This document shows positions 10,326 to 19,264 of a stretch of DNA of 64,000 nt, piece after piece. The notes beneath the pieces were generated by a model that made no database searches, was not told the origin of the DNA, and saw nothing but the letters and a program-made list of their open reading frames with translations. The position numbers and the translations under genes are program-made. How positions within the stretch are numbered: position 1 is the first letter of the stretch; each line of letters begins with the position of its first letter. Origin of the DNA: Mumia sp. Pv4-285. GTDB lineage: Bacteria > Actinomycetota > Actinomycetes > Propionibacteriales > Nocardioidaceae. The DNA is taken from positions 4,092,001 through 4,156,000 of the forward strand of contig NZ_CP162023.1 in assembly GCF_041320275.1 (NCBI RefSeq), in the 5' to 3' direction.

Positions 10326-11705
10326 TTGCGCACGACACGACTCACACCCTGGTCAAAGGTCCTCGCGACCGCCGCAGGTGCGGCGCTCGCGGCCTCCGTC
10401 CTCGTCGGCAGCGGCACGACCGCAGGCGCCGACCAGCGCGACGACGCTCTCGAGAAGGCACTCGCCGCCGCCGCGGACGACGCACCCGCGGCCCTCCAGA
10501 CACCGTTCGAGACGTCCGGCGGCGCCAGCTGGACGACCCACCCGCAGTCCCTCCAGTTCTACCGTCAGCTCGACGCGGCCAGCGAGCGCGTCGCCGTCAG
10601 CAACGTCGGCCGTACGACGCAGGGTCGACCGATCCAGCTCATCTCGATCGGCGAACCGGCGCCCAAGTCGCAGACCGAGGCCGCCGACGGCTCGGTGGCG
10701 ATGTTCGTCTGCTCCGTCCACGGCAACGAGCCGTCCGGCCGCGAGGCGTGCATGAAGCTTGCCCGCGACCTGGCCACCAGCACGGACTCCACCGTGACGC
10801 GCTTCCTGTCGCGCACCACCGTGCTCGTGATCAACGCGAACCCCGACGGCTGGGTCGCCAACACCCGCGGCAACGCGAACGGCGTCGACGTCAACCGCGA
10901 CTACCTCGAGCTCGCGACACCCGAGGGCCGCGCGGTCACGAAGGTCATCCGTGACTGGAACCCCGACATCCTGAACGACCTCCACGAGTACGGCCCGAGC
11001 GAGTACTACCGGACCGACCTCCTCCACCTCTGGCCCCGCAACCGCAACGTCGACGACCAGGTCCACTCGCTCAGCCAGGAGATGAGTGAGGACTACGCGG
11101 CGGCCCAGGCCCGCAGCGAGGGCTTCACCGCCGGCATCTACGGCCACTACGTCAAGGACGGTGAGCCGTTCCTGCAGGTCGCCGGCGACGAGCAGGTCCG
11201 GATCCTGCGCAACTACGCCGGTCTCGTCAACGTCGTCGGCATGCTGAGCGAGACGGCCACACGTCCGCTGAACGACGAGGAGGCGGCGGACGTCCGCGTC
11301 CTCAACAACCGCCGCGTCGACACCAACTACGCGAGCGCCCTCGGGTCGACCCAGATGGTCGCAGAGAACCGCGAGACGCTGGCGCGGGAGACCGCCGCAG
11401 CGGCTGAGCGACAGACCGAGCTGGGTGCGTCGCAGGGTGGTGTCATCTACTTCGCGGGCCAGGACGACATGCTGCCGACCAGCGGGGACGAGGTCGAACC
11501 TGAGCCGATGTGCGCCTACCAGATCAGCGAGGAGACGTTCCAGCAGGTGCGCCAGGCTCTGCGCCTGCACGACCTGAAGTCGACCCGCAACGCTGCCGGG
11601 CGCGTGGTCAGCCTCGCGCAGCCGAACCGAGGGCTGGTCCCGCTGATGTTCGACGAGCGGCACGAGTTCCGCATCGCCGAGGGGACGCCGCTCCAGACCT
11701 GCTGA
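10326..11705 (+). CDS. Secreted M14-family zinc carboxypeptidase
   Basis: From TTG 10326 the protein has 459 residues and opens with a Sec signal peptide (basic start, then KVLATAAGAALAASVLVG, Ala-rich cleavage near residue 35). The M14 metallopeptidase core shows the zinc ligands in SVHGNEPSGREA, the substrate-binding NPDGW...RGNANGVDVNRDY, the third zinc histidine in LNDLHEYG, and a late LSETATRP that can supply the catalytic glutamate. TTG is chosen because AAAGGA lies 8 bases before it and it places the signal peptide at the N-terminus; an ATG/GTG further up would add about 20 residues without a ribosome site. It would trim extracellular peptides. It ends before a strong shared terminator. 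Confidence 0.85.
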   Translation: MRTTRLTPWSKVLATAAGAALAASVLVGSGTTAGADQRDDALEKALAAAADDAPAALQTPFETSGGASWTTHPQSLQFYRQLDAASERVAVSNVGRTTQGRPIQLISIGEPAPKSQTEAADGSVAMFVCSVHGNEPSGREACMKLARDLATSTDSTVTRFLSRTTVLVINANPDGWVANTRGNANGVDVNRDYLELATPEGRAVTKVIRDWNPDILNDLHEYGPSEYYRTDLLHLWPRNRNVDDQVHSLSQEMSEDYAAAQARSEGFTAGIYGHYVKDGEPFLQVAGDEQVRILRNYAGLVNVVGMLSETATRPLNDEEAADVRVLNNRRVDTNYASALGSTQMVAENRETLARETAAAAERQTELGASQGGVIYFAGQDDMLPTSGDEVEPEPMCAYQISEETFQQVRQALRLHDLKSTRNAAGRVVSLAQPNRGLVPLMFDERHEFRIAEGTPLQTC

Positions 11706-11724
11706 CCGACGCGGCAACACGCAG

Positions 11725-11765
11725 GACTCGCAGCTGCGACCAGGACGTGGTCGCAGCTGCGAGTC
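11725..11765. terminator. Bidirectional hairpin terminator
   Basis: A perfect 18-bp stem (arms 11725-11742 and 11748-11765) with a 5-base loop lies between the convergent M14 peptidase and Ig-like protein genes, 19 bases from each stop. No T-run follows, as is usual in high-GC actinobacteria. Confidence 0.8.
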
Positions 11766-11783
11766 ATGTCTGCAGGTGGTCGG

Positions 11784-13232
11784 TCAGCGCACTCGCAGGA
11801 CCACGCGCGTCGAGGAACCGCCGAACGCCCACGATCCGCTGTAGACGATCCGCAGGGTGTGCCTGCCACGCTTCTTCAGCTTCGGCAGCTTCACGGTCAC
11901 CTTCCCGCGCTTGCCGACCGTCAGCGTCGCCTTGCCGACGCGCTTCTTGCCGTCGTAGATCTTCACCGTGCCGGTCGGGCGGATCGTCGTCCCGCGTCCG
12001 GCGACGGTGGCGGTGACCTTCGCGCGCTGCTTGCGGGTGACCTTCTTCTTCGACAGCCTCGCCTTGGTCACCGTGCCGGCCTTGGTGATCCGGAGGCTGG
12101 TCCGCGCCACCGCCGTCGTCGGCGAGTAGTCGGCCCGGTACGTGGCGGTGATCGCGTGCGTACCGACGGCGATGCCCGCCGGGACGGTCATGGCGCCAGC
12201 ACCGCGGGAGAGGCGTACGGTGCCGAGGCCGCGGCTCCCGGCACGGAAGGCCACCGTGCCTGCGGCATAGGTTCCTGCGCGCGTGACCGACGCTGTCACC
12301 CGCGCTGCACGCCCGTACGACGTGCTGGTCGGGCTCACAATCACCCGAGCAGAGGCCGGCGAGGGGTTCAGCGCCAGCGCGACGCGCCACGTCATCGTGC
12401 CGAGGCTCGCCGCGGTGGACACGCCGAGGATCCGGGCGCCGGCGGCGGTGGCAGCGAGGTCGACGCTGCCCCTGAACCCCATGGGGTCCCCGCTCTGGCC
12501 GTAGATGACAGGCGCCGTGGCGATGACGACACCGCGCTCACTGCGAGTCGCCTGGCCCGGGTGCCGGTAGGTCGCGTCGGCGCGGAGCGAGCCGCCCTGC
12601 CCCGCGGTGACCCAGTGCAGGTCCGAGAGGGTGACGTCACGGTGCCTGCTGACGAACCGCGCCAGACCACCGGTCTCGTACCGGCCGCTGCCCTTCAGGT
12701 AGTCGGTCATCGGAAAGCTGACCTTCGCTGCGTCGGTCGTGTCCTTCACGGCGCCGGAGGACAGCGCCACCGAACCACCTTCGGCGAGCACCTTCGTCCG
12801 CAGCGGGTCGACTCCCCAGCTGAACGCCGAGCCGGGTGCGGCGTAGCGCAGCGCCGGAAGCACGGTCGCCGAACCGGTCGCGGTCACCGTGCCTGAGGTC
12901 GTGACGAGCTTGCCGGTCACGGTGTGCGTCCCGACCGGGAAGGGCCCGTTGATCGTGCCCATGTACTGGTGGGGATTCGGGTTGTCGTCGCTGCGCTCGA
13001 GCGTGACCGTCTTGCCCGCAAACGTTGCCGTCGCCGTGCCGACGGGCTCGTCGCCCGCAGCGGTGAACGAGATCCAGAGGTCTCCGTCCGCCCACGTCTC
13101 GGTCCAGCCGTTGTAGGTCAGCGTGGTCGCGGCACTGGCGGGCGGCGCTGCGGCGAGAAGGCCGACGGCGAGCAGCGCGGCCAGGACGCCCGCGAGCAGG
13201 CGGCGCGAAGCATTCGGGACAAAGGACAGCAC
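11784..13232 (-). CDS. Secreted protein with HtaA-like region and C-terminal Ig-like repeats
   Basis: A 482-residue exported protein: the signal peptide covers about residues 1-35 (RRLLAGVLAALLAVGLLAAAPPASA). Residues about 115-260 (FSWGVDPLRTKVLAEGG, later RHRDVTLSDLHWVTAGQGG and LRADATYR) resemble HtaA/heme-transport-associated domains, but this is a weak match by eye. Two bacterial Ig-like domains follow (about 285-385 and 390-482), the last very Lys/Arg rich (KKVTRKQRAKV, KLKKRGRHTLRIVYSG), typical of actinobacterial wall-exposed proteins. No LPXTG or transmembrane anchor ends it. GTG 13232 has AGGAGAG at correct spacing; a much longer upstream frame is antisense to nuoD. Function is unassigned; surface binding or heme capture are guesses. 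Confidence 0.6.
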   Translation of the reverse strand: MLSFVPNASRRLLAGVLAALLAVGLLAAAPPASAATTLTYNGWTETWADGDLWISFTAAGDEPVGTATATFAGKTVTLERSDDNPNPHQYMGTINGPFPVGTHTVTGKLVTTSGTVTATGSATVLPALRYAAPGSAFSWGVDPLRTKVLAEGGSVALSSGAVKDTTDAAKVSFPMTDYLKGSGRYETGGLARFVSRHRDVTLSDLHWVTAGQGGSLRADATYRHPGQATRSERGVVIATAPVIYGQSGDPMGFRGSVDLAATAAGARILGVSTAASLGTMTWRVALALNPSPASARVIVSPTSTSYGRAARVTASVTRAGTYAAGTVAFRAGSRGLGTVRLSRGAGAMTVPAGIAVGTHAITATYRADYSPTTAVARTSLRITKAGTVTKARLSKKKVTRKQRAKVTATVAGRGTTIRPTGTVKIYDGKKRVGKATLTVGKRGKVTVKLPKLKKRGRHTLRIVYSGSWAFGGSSTRVVLRVR

Positions 13233-13247
13233 GATCTCTCCTGACAG

Positions 13248-13253
13248 GTATAA
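13248..13253 (-). promoter_or_regulatory. -10-like TTATAC for the Ig-like protein gene
   Basis: TTATAC (minus strand) lies 15 bases before the GTG at 13232, upstream of the AGGAGAG site. Confidence 0.4.
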
Positions 13254-13333
13254 GGTGCGTCCCCCCGAACGCGCGACCATTGTGCCACGCGTTGGGTCAG
13301 TCCTTCCGCCGCCGTCCAGCGACTCCACGCCGC

Positions 13334-13339
13334 TAGGCT
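13334..13339 (+). promoter_or_regulatory. -10 hexamer TAGGCT for leaderless nuoD-like gene
   Basis: TAGGCT ends 7 bases before ATG 13347 and no Shine-Dalgarno is visible. Confidence 0.5.
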
Positions 13340-13346
13340 GAGCGAC

Positions 13347-14555
13347 ATGTCGAGCGACACTCCCACTCCCCGCAGGCTGACGGTCGGCGTGGGCGCCGGC
13401 TCGGCCGGGTTCGGCCACGAGCGCGGTGGCGGTGTCGACATCGACACGACCGACATGGTGCTGAACGTCGGCCCGCAGCACCCGGCGACGCACGGCGTCC
13501 TGCGGCTCCGGCTGACGCTCGACGGCGAGCGGATCGTGGAGTGCGAGCCGATCGTCGGCTACATGCACCGCGGCGTCGAGAAGCTGTTCGAGGTCCGCGA
13601 CTACCGCCAGATCATCGTGCTCGCGAATCGCCACGACTGGCTGTCGGCGTTCTCGTCGGAGGTCGGGGTGGTGCTCGCCGTGGAGCGGATGCTCGGACTC
13701 GAGGTTCCCGAGCGCGCGACCTGGGCACGGACCCTGCTCGCCGAGCTGAACCGCATCCTCAACCACCTGATGTTCCTCGGGTCGTACCCCCTCGAGATCG
13801 GTGCCATCACCCCGATCTTCTACGCGTTCCGGGAGCGGGAGACGATCCAGGAGGTCATGGAGGAGATCTCCGGCGGGCGGATGCACTACATGTTCAACCG
13901 CGTCGGCGGCCTCAAGGAGGATCTGCCGGCGGGATGGCTCGGCCGGGTCGGCGCAGCAACCACGGCGGTGCGGAGCCGTCTCGGGCAGATCGAGGACCTC
14001 CTGCTCGACAACGAGATCTTCATCGCCCGGACCCGCGGTGTGGGTGTGCTCTCGCCCGCGCTCGCCCAGGCGTACGGCGTGTCCGGGCCGATCGCGCGGG
14101 CGTCAGGGGTCGACTTCGACCTGCGCCGCGACGACCCTTACCTCGCGTACCGGGAGCTCGCAGCCGACAAGGTTCTTCGCGTGGTCACGCGGACCGAGGG
14201 CGACAGCTATGCCCGGTTCTCCTGCCTGCTCGACCAGGTGCGCGCGTCCCTGGACCTGGTTGACGCCTGTGTGGCGCGGATGCGCGACCTGCCGCAGGGG
14301 CCGGTCAACGTGAAGCTCCCGAAGATCGTCAAGGTGCCCGAGGGCTCGACGTACACCTGGACCGAGAACCCGCTCGGGATCAACGGTTACTACCTGGTGT
14401 CGCGCGGCGAGAAGACGCCGTGGCGGCTCAAGCTCCGTTCGGCGTCGTTCAACAACATCGCCGTCCTCCCCGAAGTGGTGCGCGGCGCCGTCGTGGCGGA
14501 CCTGATCTCGATCCTCGGTTCGATGTTCTTCGTCGTCGGGGACATCGACAAGTGA
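13347..14555 (+). CDS. nuoD: NADH-quinone oxidoreductase subunit D (isolated copy)
   Basis: The 402-residue product matches the 49-kDa NuoD/NuoH-hydrogenase-like subunit of complex [88 protein letters not shown], and the end [12 protein letters not shown]. Thus the quinone-site His of HPATHG is present. Length is normal for NuoD. It is not within a nuo operon here: neighbours are a secreted protein and a phosphoesterase, so this is probably a second, free-standing copy or one moved from the main operon. Its last 24 bases are the first part of an 83-bp tandem repeat that continues downstream. Confidence 0.9.
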   Translation: MSSDTPTPRRLTVGVGAGSAGFGHERGGGVDIDTTDMVLNVGPQHPATHGVLRLRLTLDGERIVECEPIVGYMHRGVEKLFEVRDYRQIIVLANRHDWLSAFSSEVGVVLAVERMLGLEVPERATWARTLLAELNRILNHLMFLGSYPLEIGAITPIFYAFRERETIQEVMEEISGGRMHYMFNRVGGLKEDLPAGWLGRVGAATTAVRSRLGQIEDLLLDNEIFIARTRGVGVLSPALAQAYGVSGPIARASGVDFDLRRDDPYLAYRELAADKVLRVVTRTEGDSYARFSCLLDQVRASLDLVDACVARMRDLPQGPVNVKLPKIVKVPEGSTYTWTENPLGINGYYLVSRGEKTPWRLKLRSASFNNIAVLPEVVRGAVVADLISILGSMFFVVGDIDK

Positions 14556-14719
14556 GCGAAAGGGTCGACGAAGTCGCCCCTGCAGCGAACGGTCGATGCT
14601 CCCCGCGCCATCAAGTCGTCGGGGACATCGACAAGTGAGCGAAAGGGTCGACGAAGTCGCCCCTGCAGCGAACGGTCGATGCTCCCCGCGCCATCAAGTC
14701 GTCGGAGACATCGACAAGT
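14532..14719. repeat. 83-bp tandem repeat covering the 3' end of nuoD
   Basis: Units at 14532-14614 and 14615-14697 are identical; a third at 14698-14719 is partial (one mismatch, then decays). Each starts with the codons for VVGDIDK and the nuoD stop, followed by 59 noncoding bases. Only the first unit is translated. Confidence 0.92.
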
Positions 14720-14785
14720 AGCAGAGAGTCGATGACGCAGATATGCGGCGATCGACTTCGACGGGCCGAGTTGGGTCGTGCGCTC

Positions 14786-14791
14786 TAGTGT
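14786..14791 (+). promoter_or_regulatory. -10 hexamer TAGTGT for leaderless phosphoesterase gene
   Basis: TAGTGT ends 8 bases before GTG 14800; the open frame upstream of this GTG has no ribosome site. Confidence 0.45.
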
Positions 14792-14799
14792 TCACAAGC

Positions 14800-15597
14800 G
14801 TGGGCGACGTGTGGGCGGTCAGCGACATCCATGGGCATCGTGACGTCCTCGTCGCGGCCCTGACGAAGGCAGGGCTGGTCGACGAGCACGAGCACTGGTC
14901 GGGCGGCGAGGCGAGGCTGTGGTTCCTCGGGGACTACGTCGACCGCGGACCGGACGGCATCGGCGTGATCAGGCTGGCGAGACGCCTCGAGGAAGAGGCT
15001 GCAGCCGCCGGCGGTGCAGCGACCGCGCTGCTGGGCAACCACGAGATCCTGATGCTCGGGATGCACCGCTACGGGCCGATGCCGGTCCCGAGCGATCCTC
15101 GCTACGCGTTCGAGCCCAACTGGGTCGGCAACGGCGGAGTGGTGACCGACCTGGAAGGCCTCGACGAGGAGCTCCTCGACTGGCTGACGACCCGGACCGT
15201 GGTCGGGGTGGACGCGTCCCAGCTGCTGCTGCACTCCGACACGACCGCGTACCTCGAGTGGGGCAACACCATCGACGAGATCAACGCCGCGGTCAGGGCC
15301 GAGCTGCACATGCCCGACCTCGACACGTGGTGGGAGATCTGGCGGAGGCTGACGTCACGCTACGCGTTCGCACGCGAGGACGGGGTCGAGACTGCCCGAC
15401 AGGTGCTGGACACCCTGGGCGGCCGCCGGATCGTCCATGGACACACGATCGGCGCGCTCATCCGGGGCGGCTCCGTGACACCGGACGACGAACCCGTGGT
15501 GTACGCGGACGGGCTCGCTCTCGACATCGACGGCGGGGTCTTCGTCGGCGGGCCGTGCCACCTCGTCCGCCTGGACGAGGTGGCCGACCACCGCTGA
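14800..15597 (+). CDS. Calcineurin-like metallophosphoesterase
   Basis: The 265-residue protein has the full metallophosphoesterase signature in order: SDIHGHRD near the start, GDYVDRGPDG, LLGNHEIL, a mid-protein LLLHSDT, and VHGHT, whose Asp, His and Asn residues hold two metal ions. This spacing resembles the PPP-type serine/threonine phosphatase and ApaH-like subgroup, so phosphoprotein or dinucleotide hydrolysis are possible; the substrate is not shown by sequence. It is a soluble cytoplasmic protein. GTG 14800 is taken as the start from the promoter position; other GTGs lie within the next five codons. It is convergent with the transporter binding-protein gene, 21 bases away. Confidence 0.8.
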   Translation: MGDVWAVSDIHGHRDVLVAALTKAGLVDEHEHWSGGEARLWFLGDYVDRGPDGIGVIRLARRLEEEAAAAGGAATALLGNHEILMLGMHRYGPMPVPSDPRYAFEPNWVGNGGVVTDLEGLDEELLDWLTTRTVVGVDASQLLLHSDTTAYLEWGNTIDEINAAVRAELHMPDLDTWWEIWRRLTSRYAFAREDGVETARQVLDTLGGRRIVHGHTIGALIRGGSVTPDDEPVVYADGLALDIDGGVFVGGPCHLVRLDEVADHR

Positions 15598-15618
15598 CAG
15601 GTCGCCCGGGGGGGCGAG

Positions 15619-16584
15619 CTAACCGAGAAGGCCCTCGTCCTCGAGGAACTGCTTGGCCACGTCGGCCGGCTTCTCACGGTCGACGTCGACGGCGACGTTC
15701 ATCTCGGCGAGCTTGTCGGTCGTGAGCTTCGCGGAGAGCTCGTTGAGCGCATTGGCTGCGTCCTCGTTGTCGGCGAGCCACTCCGTGTTGACCGCGGGGA
15801 TGAGGTTCTGAGCGGGCTGCAGGCCCTTGTCGTCCTCGAGCAGCACGAGACCGTCGTCCTCGAGGGCGCCGTCGGTCGTCGCGACCTGCACCAGCTGCAC
15901 CTCGCCGCTGGTGGCGGCGTCCTTGCCCTCGCGGCTGCCGAACCCCAGCGGGAGGATCTCGGCCAGGTCGATCCCGTAGACCTCCTCGAGGCCCTTGCCG
16001 CAGTCCTGGCGGTCCTTGCAGTCCGGCGCCGCCGCGAGCTTGATGGGCGTGCCGAGTGCGCCGAGGTCGGAGAGGGTCGCCACGGAGTTCTCGTCGGCGA
16101 ACTCCTTGGTGACGGCGTACGCGTTCTGGTCGGTCGCCTCGGCCGGCTCGAGCAGGGTCACGCCCGCGGCCTCGGCGAGCTCGCTGACCGCGGCAACCGT
16201 CTCCTCGACGTTGTTGCTCGTCACCGGCGGCGCCGTGTCGCCGTTGGCCTGCTTGTTGAGGAAGTCACCGATGCCTGCGAGGTACTCGGGGACGACCTGC
16301 ACGTTGTTGTCGGTCAGCTGCGCCATGTAGATGTCGCGCGTGTCGACCAGCTTCTGGGTGACGTCGTAACCCGTGTCCTCGAGAACCTGGGTGTAGAGCT
16401 CGGCGAGGATCTGCATCTCGGTGAAGTTCTGGCCGGACAGCGTCACCGAGCCCTTGGACTCGCCACCCGAGCCGCCGTCACCGTCACCGTCGTCGCCGCC
16501 GCATGCCGGCAGCGCGATCAGCGCGACCGCGGCTGCGATCGAGGCGGCACCGCGGCGTACGCGGCGAAGTGTCGTGGAGTTCAT
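15619..16584 (-). CDS. Osmoprotectant/glycine betaine ABC transporter substrate-binding lipoprotein
   Basis: A 321-residue OpuAC/ProX-type binding protein. The signal peptide ends in a lipobox (ALPAC), so the mature protein would be lipid-anchored outside the membrane, followed by a flexible Asp/Gly linker. VTLSGQNFTEMQILAELYTQ, VPEYLAGIGDFL and the TDGALEDDGLVLLEDD segment are typical of the OpuC/OsmX quaternary-amine branch. ATG 16584 has GGAAGGGA upstream; the frame extends further but without support. It is the last gene of a minus-strand unit behind two permeases, 13 bases after the second one. Confidence 0.87.
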   Translation of the reverse strand: MNSTTLRRVRRGAASIAAAVALIALPACGGDDGDGDGGSGGESKGSVTLSGQNFTEMQILAELYTQVLEDTGYDVTQKLVDTRDIYMAQLTDNNVQVVPEYLAGIGDFLNKQANGDTAPPVTSNNVEETVAAVSELAEAAGVTLLEPAEATDQNAYAVTKEFADENSVATLSDLGALGTPIKLAAAPDCKDRQDCGKGLEEVYGIDLAEILPLGFGSREGKDAATSGEVQLVQVATTDGALEDDGLVLLEDDKGLQPAQNLIPAVNTEWLADNEDAANALNELSAKLTTDKLAEMNVAVDVDREKPADVAKQFLEDEGLLG

Positions 16585-16597
16585 CGGATCCCTTCCG

Positions 16598-17383
16598 TCA
16601 CGACCTTGTGGCCGCGGTGTCTGTCTTGGGTGCTGTGTCTGTCGGCGGTCGTGCTTCGATCTCCGGTGCCTGGACGATCCCATCATGGCCGCTACCCCTG
16701 ACACGACGCATGGGGTCGACACGCCGTTCGACGAGTGCGGCCAGGCCTTCCAGCGCCAGTGCACCGGCGGCGACGAGGATCGCGCCGCCGATCACGTACT
16801 GGTAGTCGCCGTTGCTGAACCCGTACGTGATCGTGTTGCCGAGGCCGGGCCCGGCGACCAGGGCCGCGATCGTGGCGGTCGCCCACAGCTGGACCACCGC
16901 CAGGCGCACGCCGTTCGCGACCAGCCCCGAGGCGAGGGGCAGCTCCACCCGCCGGAACACCTGCCACTCGCTCATCCCCGTCCCTCGGGCGGCCTCGACG
17001 ATCTCCGGGTCGACCTCGCGCACCCCGACGTACGCGTTGGTGACGACCGGTGGCAGCCCGAACAGGACGAGAGCGATGAGCGTCGCCATCCCGGCCCGAC
17101 CGTACGGCCCCAGCGTGGCCGTCCCGACCGGACCCAGCGACAGCAGCCCGAGGACGGCGAAGACCGGGATGGCACGCCCGATGTTGGAGAGGTTGATCGC
17201 GAAGGTCCCGCCACGACCGCGGTGGCCGAGCCACAGTCCTAGCGGGAGCCCGACCATGAGGACGACGACCAGCGCGGTCACCGTGAGGAGGACCTGCTGG
17301 ACGAGCTGGTCCCACAGTCCGTTCGTGCCCTCCCAGTTCGCGGGGTCGAGCAGGAACTCCAGCGCCTCGCGGAACTCGTTCAC
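16598..17383 (-). CDS. Osmoprotectant ABC transporter permease (second)
   Basis: The 261-residue membrane protein has about five to six hydrophobic segments and the permease EAA-type loop EIVEAARGTGMSEWQVFRRVELPLA, which contacts the ATPase. It is of the ProW/OpuCD type that forms the channel with its partner permease. The N-terminus (NEFREALEFLLDPANW) is short and precedes the first transmembrane span; about 40 polar residues at the C-terminus are extra. GTG 17383 overlaps the stop of the preceding permease (GTGA), so the two should be made in equal amounts. Confidence 0.87.
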   Translation of the reverse strand: MNEFREALEFLLDPANWEGTNGLWDQLVQQVLLTVTALVVVLMVGLPLGLWLGHRGRGGTFAINLSNIGRAIPVFAVLGLLSLGPVGTATLGPYGRAGMATLIALVLFGLPPVVTNAYVGVREVDPEIVEAARGTGMSEWQVFRRVELPLASGLVANGVRLAVVQLWATATIAALVAGPGLGNTITYGFSNGDYQYVIGGAILVAAGALALEGLAALVERRVDPMRRVRGSGHDGIVQAPEIEARPPTDTAPKTDTAATRS

Positions 17384-18066
17384 GTCGCCACCCCCCGCGT
17401 CCACGGGGTCACGAGCCGGGTGAAGGCGACGAGCAGCAGGTCCAGGGCGACGGCCAGCACGACGCACAGCACGCTGGTGGTCAGCACCTGTGCCTTGAAG
17501 CTGTCGTCGAGGCCGTTGGCCAGCATGTTGCCGAGGCCGCCGTACGCGACGATCGTGCCGAGCGTGACCAGCGCGACCGTCGAGACCGTGGCGATCCGCA
17601 GCCCGGCCATGACGACGGGCAGCGCGAGCGGGGCCTCGATGCGCAGGAGCAGGCGGACCCGCCCGTACCCGAGCCCGGTCGCCGCCTCGACGACCTCGTC
17701 CGGCACGCCGTCGAGCCCGGTCAGCACGTTGCGGACGAGGATCGACAGGGAGTAGAGGCCGAGACCGATGACCACCGTGGTGGCGCTCAGCCCGGTGGCC
17801 TGGGCGAGCAGCGAGAACATCGCCAGCGACGGGATCGTGTAGATCAGCGTCGTGCTGCCGAGCAGCAGCGAGCGCATCCGTGCGCGGCGTCGCGCCACGA
17901 GGGCGAGCGCCACGGCCAGCACGAAGCCGAGGACGACCGCCGACACGGTCAGCAGCACGTGCTGCACCGTCGCGTCCCAGAGCTCGGGCGCGTAGCGGGT
18001 CACGTACTCCGGGCACACCCACGCGTTGACGGCGCGCGAGTAGCAGGGCGGGTCAGCGGCGACCAC
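17380..18066 (-). CDS. Osmoprotectant ABC transporter permease (first)
   Basis: A 228-residue permease with several transmembrane spans and the coupling loop EVVEAATGLGYGRVRLLLRIEAPLA. The N-terminal CYSRAVNAWVCPEYVTRYAPEL matches actinobacterial OpuC-type permeases that begin with a short exported Cys-containing stretch. The start is uncertain: GTG 18066 is the first in-frame start before the conserved region and lacks a clear ribosome site, while the long frame upstream is antisense to the ATPase gene. It heads the permease-permease-binding protein operon and is divergent from the ATPase gene, with only 36 bases between starts. Confidence 0.82.
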   Translation of the reverse strand: MVAADPPCYSRAVNAWVCPEYVTRYAPELWDATVQHVLLTVSAVVLGFVLAVALALVARRRARMRSLLLGSTTLIYTIPSLAMFSLLAQATGLSATTVVIGLGLYSLSILVRNVLTGLDGVPDEVVEAATGLGYGRVRLLLRIEAPLALPVVMAGLRIATVSTVALVTLGTIVAYGGLGNMLANGLDDSFKAQVLTTSVLCVVLAVALDLLLVAFTRLVTPWTRGVAT

Positions 18067-18090
18067 TGCGTCTGGGACGACCCCGGCGGC

Positions 18091-18096
18091 TAGGCT
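18091..18096 (+). promoter_or_regulatory. -10 hexamer TAGGCT for leaderless ATPase gene
   Basis: TAGGCT ends 6 bases before ATG 18103 in the short spacer shared with the divergent permease gene. Confidence 0.5.
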
Positions 18097-18102
18097 CACG
18101 TC

Positions 18103-19236
18103 ATGCACCGTACCGAGGGCGCGATGATCGTGCTGGACGGCATCGGCAAGCAGTACGCCGACGGTTCCGTCGCAGTGCGCGACCTGTCCCTGTCCGTGCC
18201 GCGCGGCTCCCTGGTTGCCCTGGTCGGGCCGTCGGGATGCGGCAAGTCGACGACGCTCAAGATGATCAACCGGCTGATCGAGCCGACCACGGGCCGGATC
18301 CTGATCGACGGCGAGGACGTGACGAAGGCCGATCCCGTCGCGCTCCGGCGCGGCATTGGGTACGTCATCCAGCAGGTCGGCCTGTTCCCGCACCAGTCGA
18401 TCCGGCAGAACGTCACCACCGTGCCGAGCCTGCTGGGGTGGGACGGCGAGCGTGCGCGGGCCCGCGCCGACGAGCTCCTCGAGATGGTCGGCCTCGATCC
18501 GGCGACGTACGCCGACCGCTACCCGCACCAGCTCTCCGGTGGCCAGCGTCAGCGTGTCGGCGTCGCACGGGCGCTCGCCGCGGACCCGCCCGTGCTGCTG
18601 ATGGACGAGCCGTTCGGCGCGGTCGACCCGATCGTTCGCGAGCGGCTCCAGGACGAGTTCCTTCGCCTCCAGCACGAGCTCGGCAAGACGGTCGTCTTCG
18701 TCACCCACGACATCGACGAGGCCGTCCGGCTGGGCGACCGCGTGGCGGTGCTCGCCTCGGGCGGCGACCTGCGCCAGTACGACTCCCCCGCTGCCGTCCT
18801 CGGCTCCCCCGCAGACGACTTCGTGGCCGAGTTCGTGGGAGCCGACCGAGGCCTTCGCCGCCTCGCCGTCACCGCGATCGAGGTCCGTGACCTGGAGGAC
18901 GCTCCGGTCGTACGCCGTGACGCGTCGGCCGACGACGTCCGTCAGGCCGCGAGCGGCACGGACGTCCCGTGGGCCATCGTGCTGGACGACGACGGCCGCC
19001 TCGCCGGCTGGGCGCCCGCCGACCAGCCGGCCGGGTCGAGCAGCATGAGGGTGCGGCCGATGGAGGCCACCGTGCACCGCTCGGCCACGCTGAAGGACGC
19101 GTGGGCCGTGATGCTCCGCTACGACGCCGGTTGGGTGGCCGTGCTCGACGACGACCGGCGGCTGCTCGGTGTGCTGACCCCCGAGTCGCTCCACGCGGCA
19201 CTGCGCAGGTCCGTACGGATCACCGAGCCCGCCTGA
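18103..19236 (+). CDS. Osmoprotectant ABC transporter ATP-binding protein
   Basis: This 377-residue ATPase drives the adjacent quaternary-amine importer. Walker A is GPSGCGKST, the Q-loop IQQVGLFPHQS, the signature LSGGQRQRVGVARAL, Walker B VLLMDEPFGAVD and the H-loop VTHDIDEA. The C-terminal 130 residues resemble degenerate tandem CBS domains, which in OpuA-type importers sense ionic strength. Length is normal for the ProV/OpuCA group. It is transcribed away from its permease and binding-protein genes, an arrangement that allows separate control of the ATPase. An ATG at 18124 is a possible alternative start but the -10 position favours 18103. Confidence 0.9.
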   Translation: MHRTEGAMIVLDGIGKQYADGSVAVRDLSLSVPRGSLVALVGPSGCGKSTTLKMINRLIEPTTGRILIDGEDVTKADPVALRRGIGYVIQQVGLFPHQSIRQNVTTVPSLLGWDGERARARADELLEMVGLDPATYADRYPHQLSGGQRQRVGVARALAADPPVLLMDEPFGAVDPIVRERLQDEFLRLQHELGKTVVFVTHDIDEAVRLGDRVAVLASGGDLRQYDSPAAVLGSPADDFVAEFVGADRGLRRLAVTAIEVRDLEDAPVVRRDASADDVRQAASGTDVPWAIVLDDDGRLAGWAPADQPAGSSSMRVRPMEATVHRSATLKDAWAVMLRYDAGWVAVLDDDRRLLGVLTPESLHAALRRSVRITEPA

Positions 19237-19256
19237 GTCCGGCCACTCGGCCGGAC
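19237..19256. terminator. Bidirectional hairpin terminator
   Basis: GTCCGGCC-ACTC-GGCCGGAC, a perfect 8-bp stem with a 4-base loop, directly after the ATPase stop and 8 bases from the stop of the convergent gene. Confidence 0.7.
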
Positions 19257-19264
19257 CGCCGCTG

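Noticed and set aside
14532-14719. CRISPR-like repeat array
   Set aside because: Units are directly adjacent with no spacers, and no cas genes are present.
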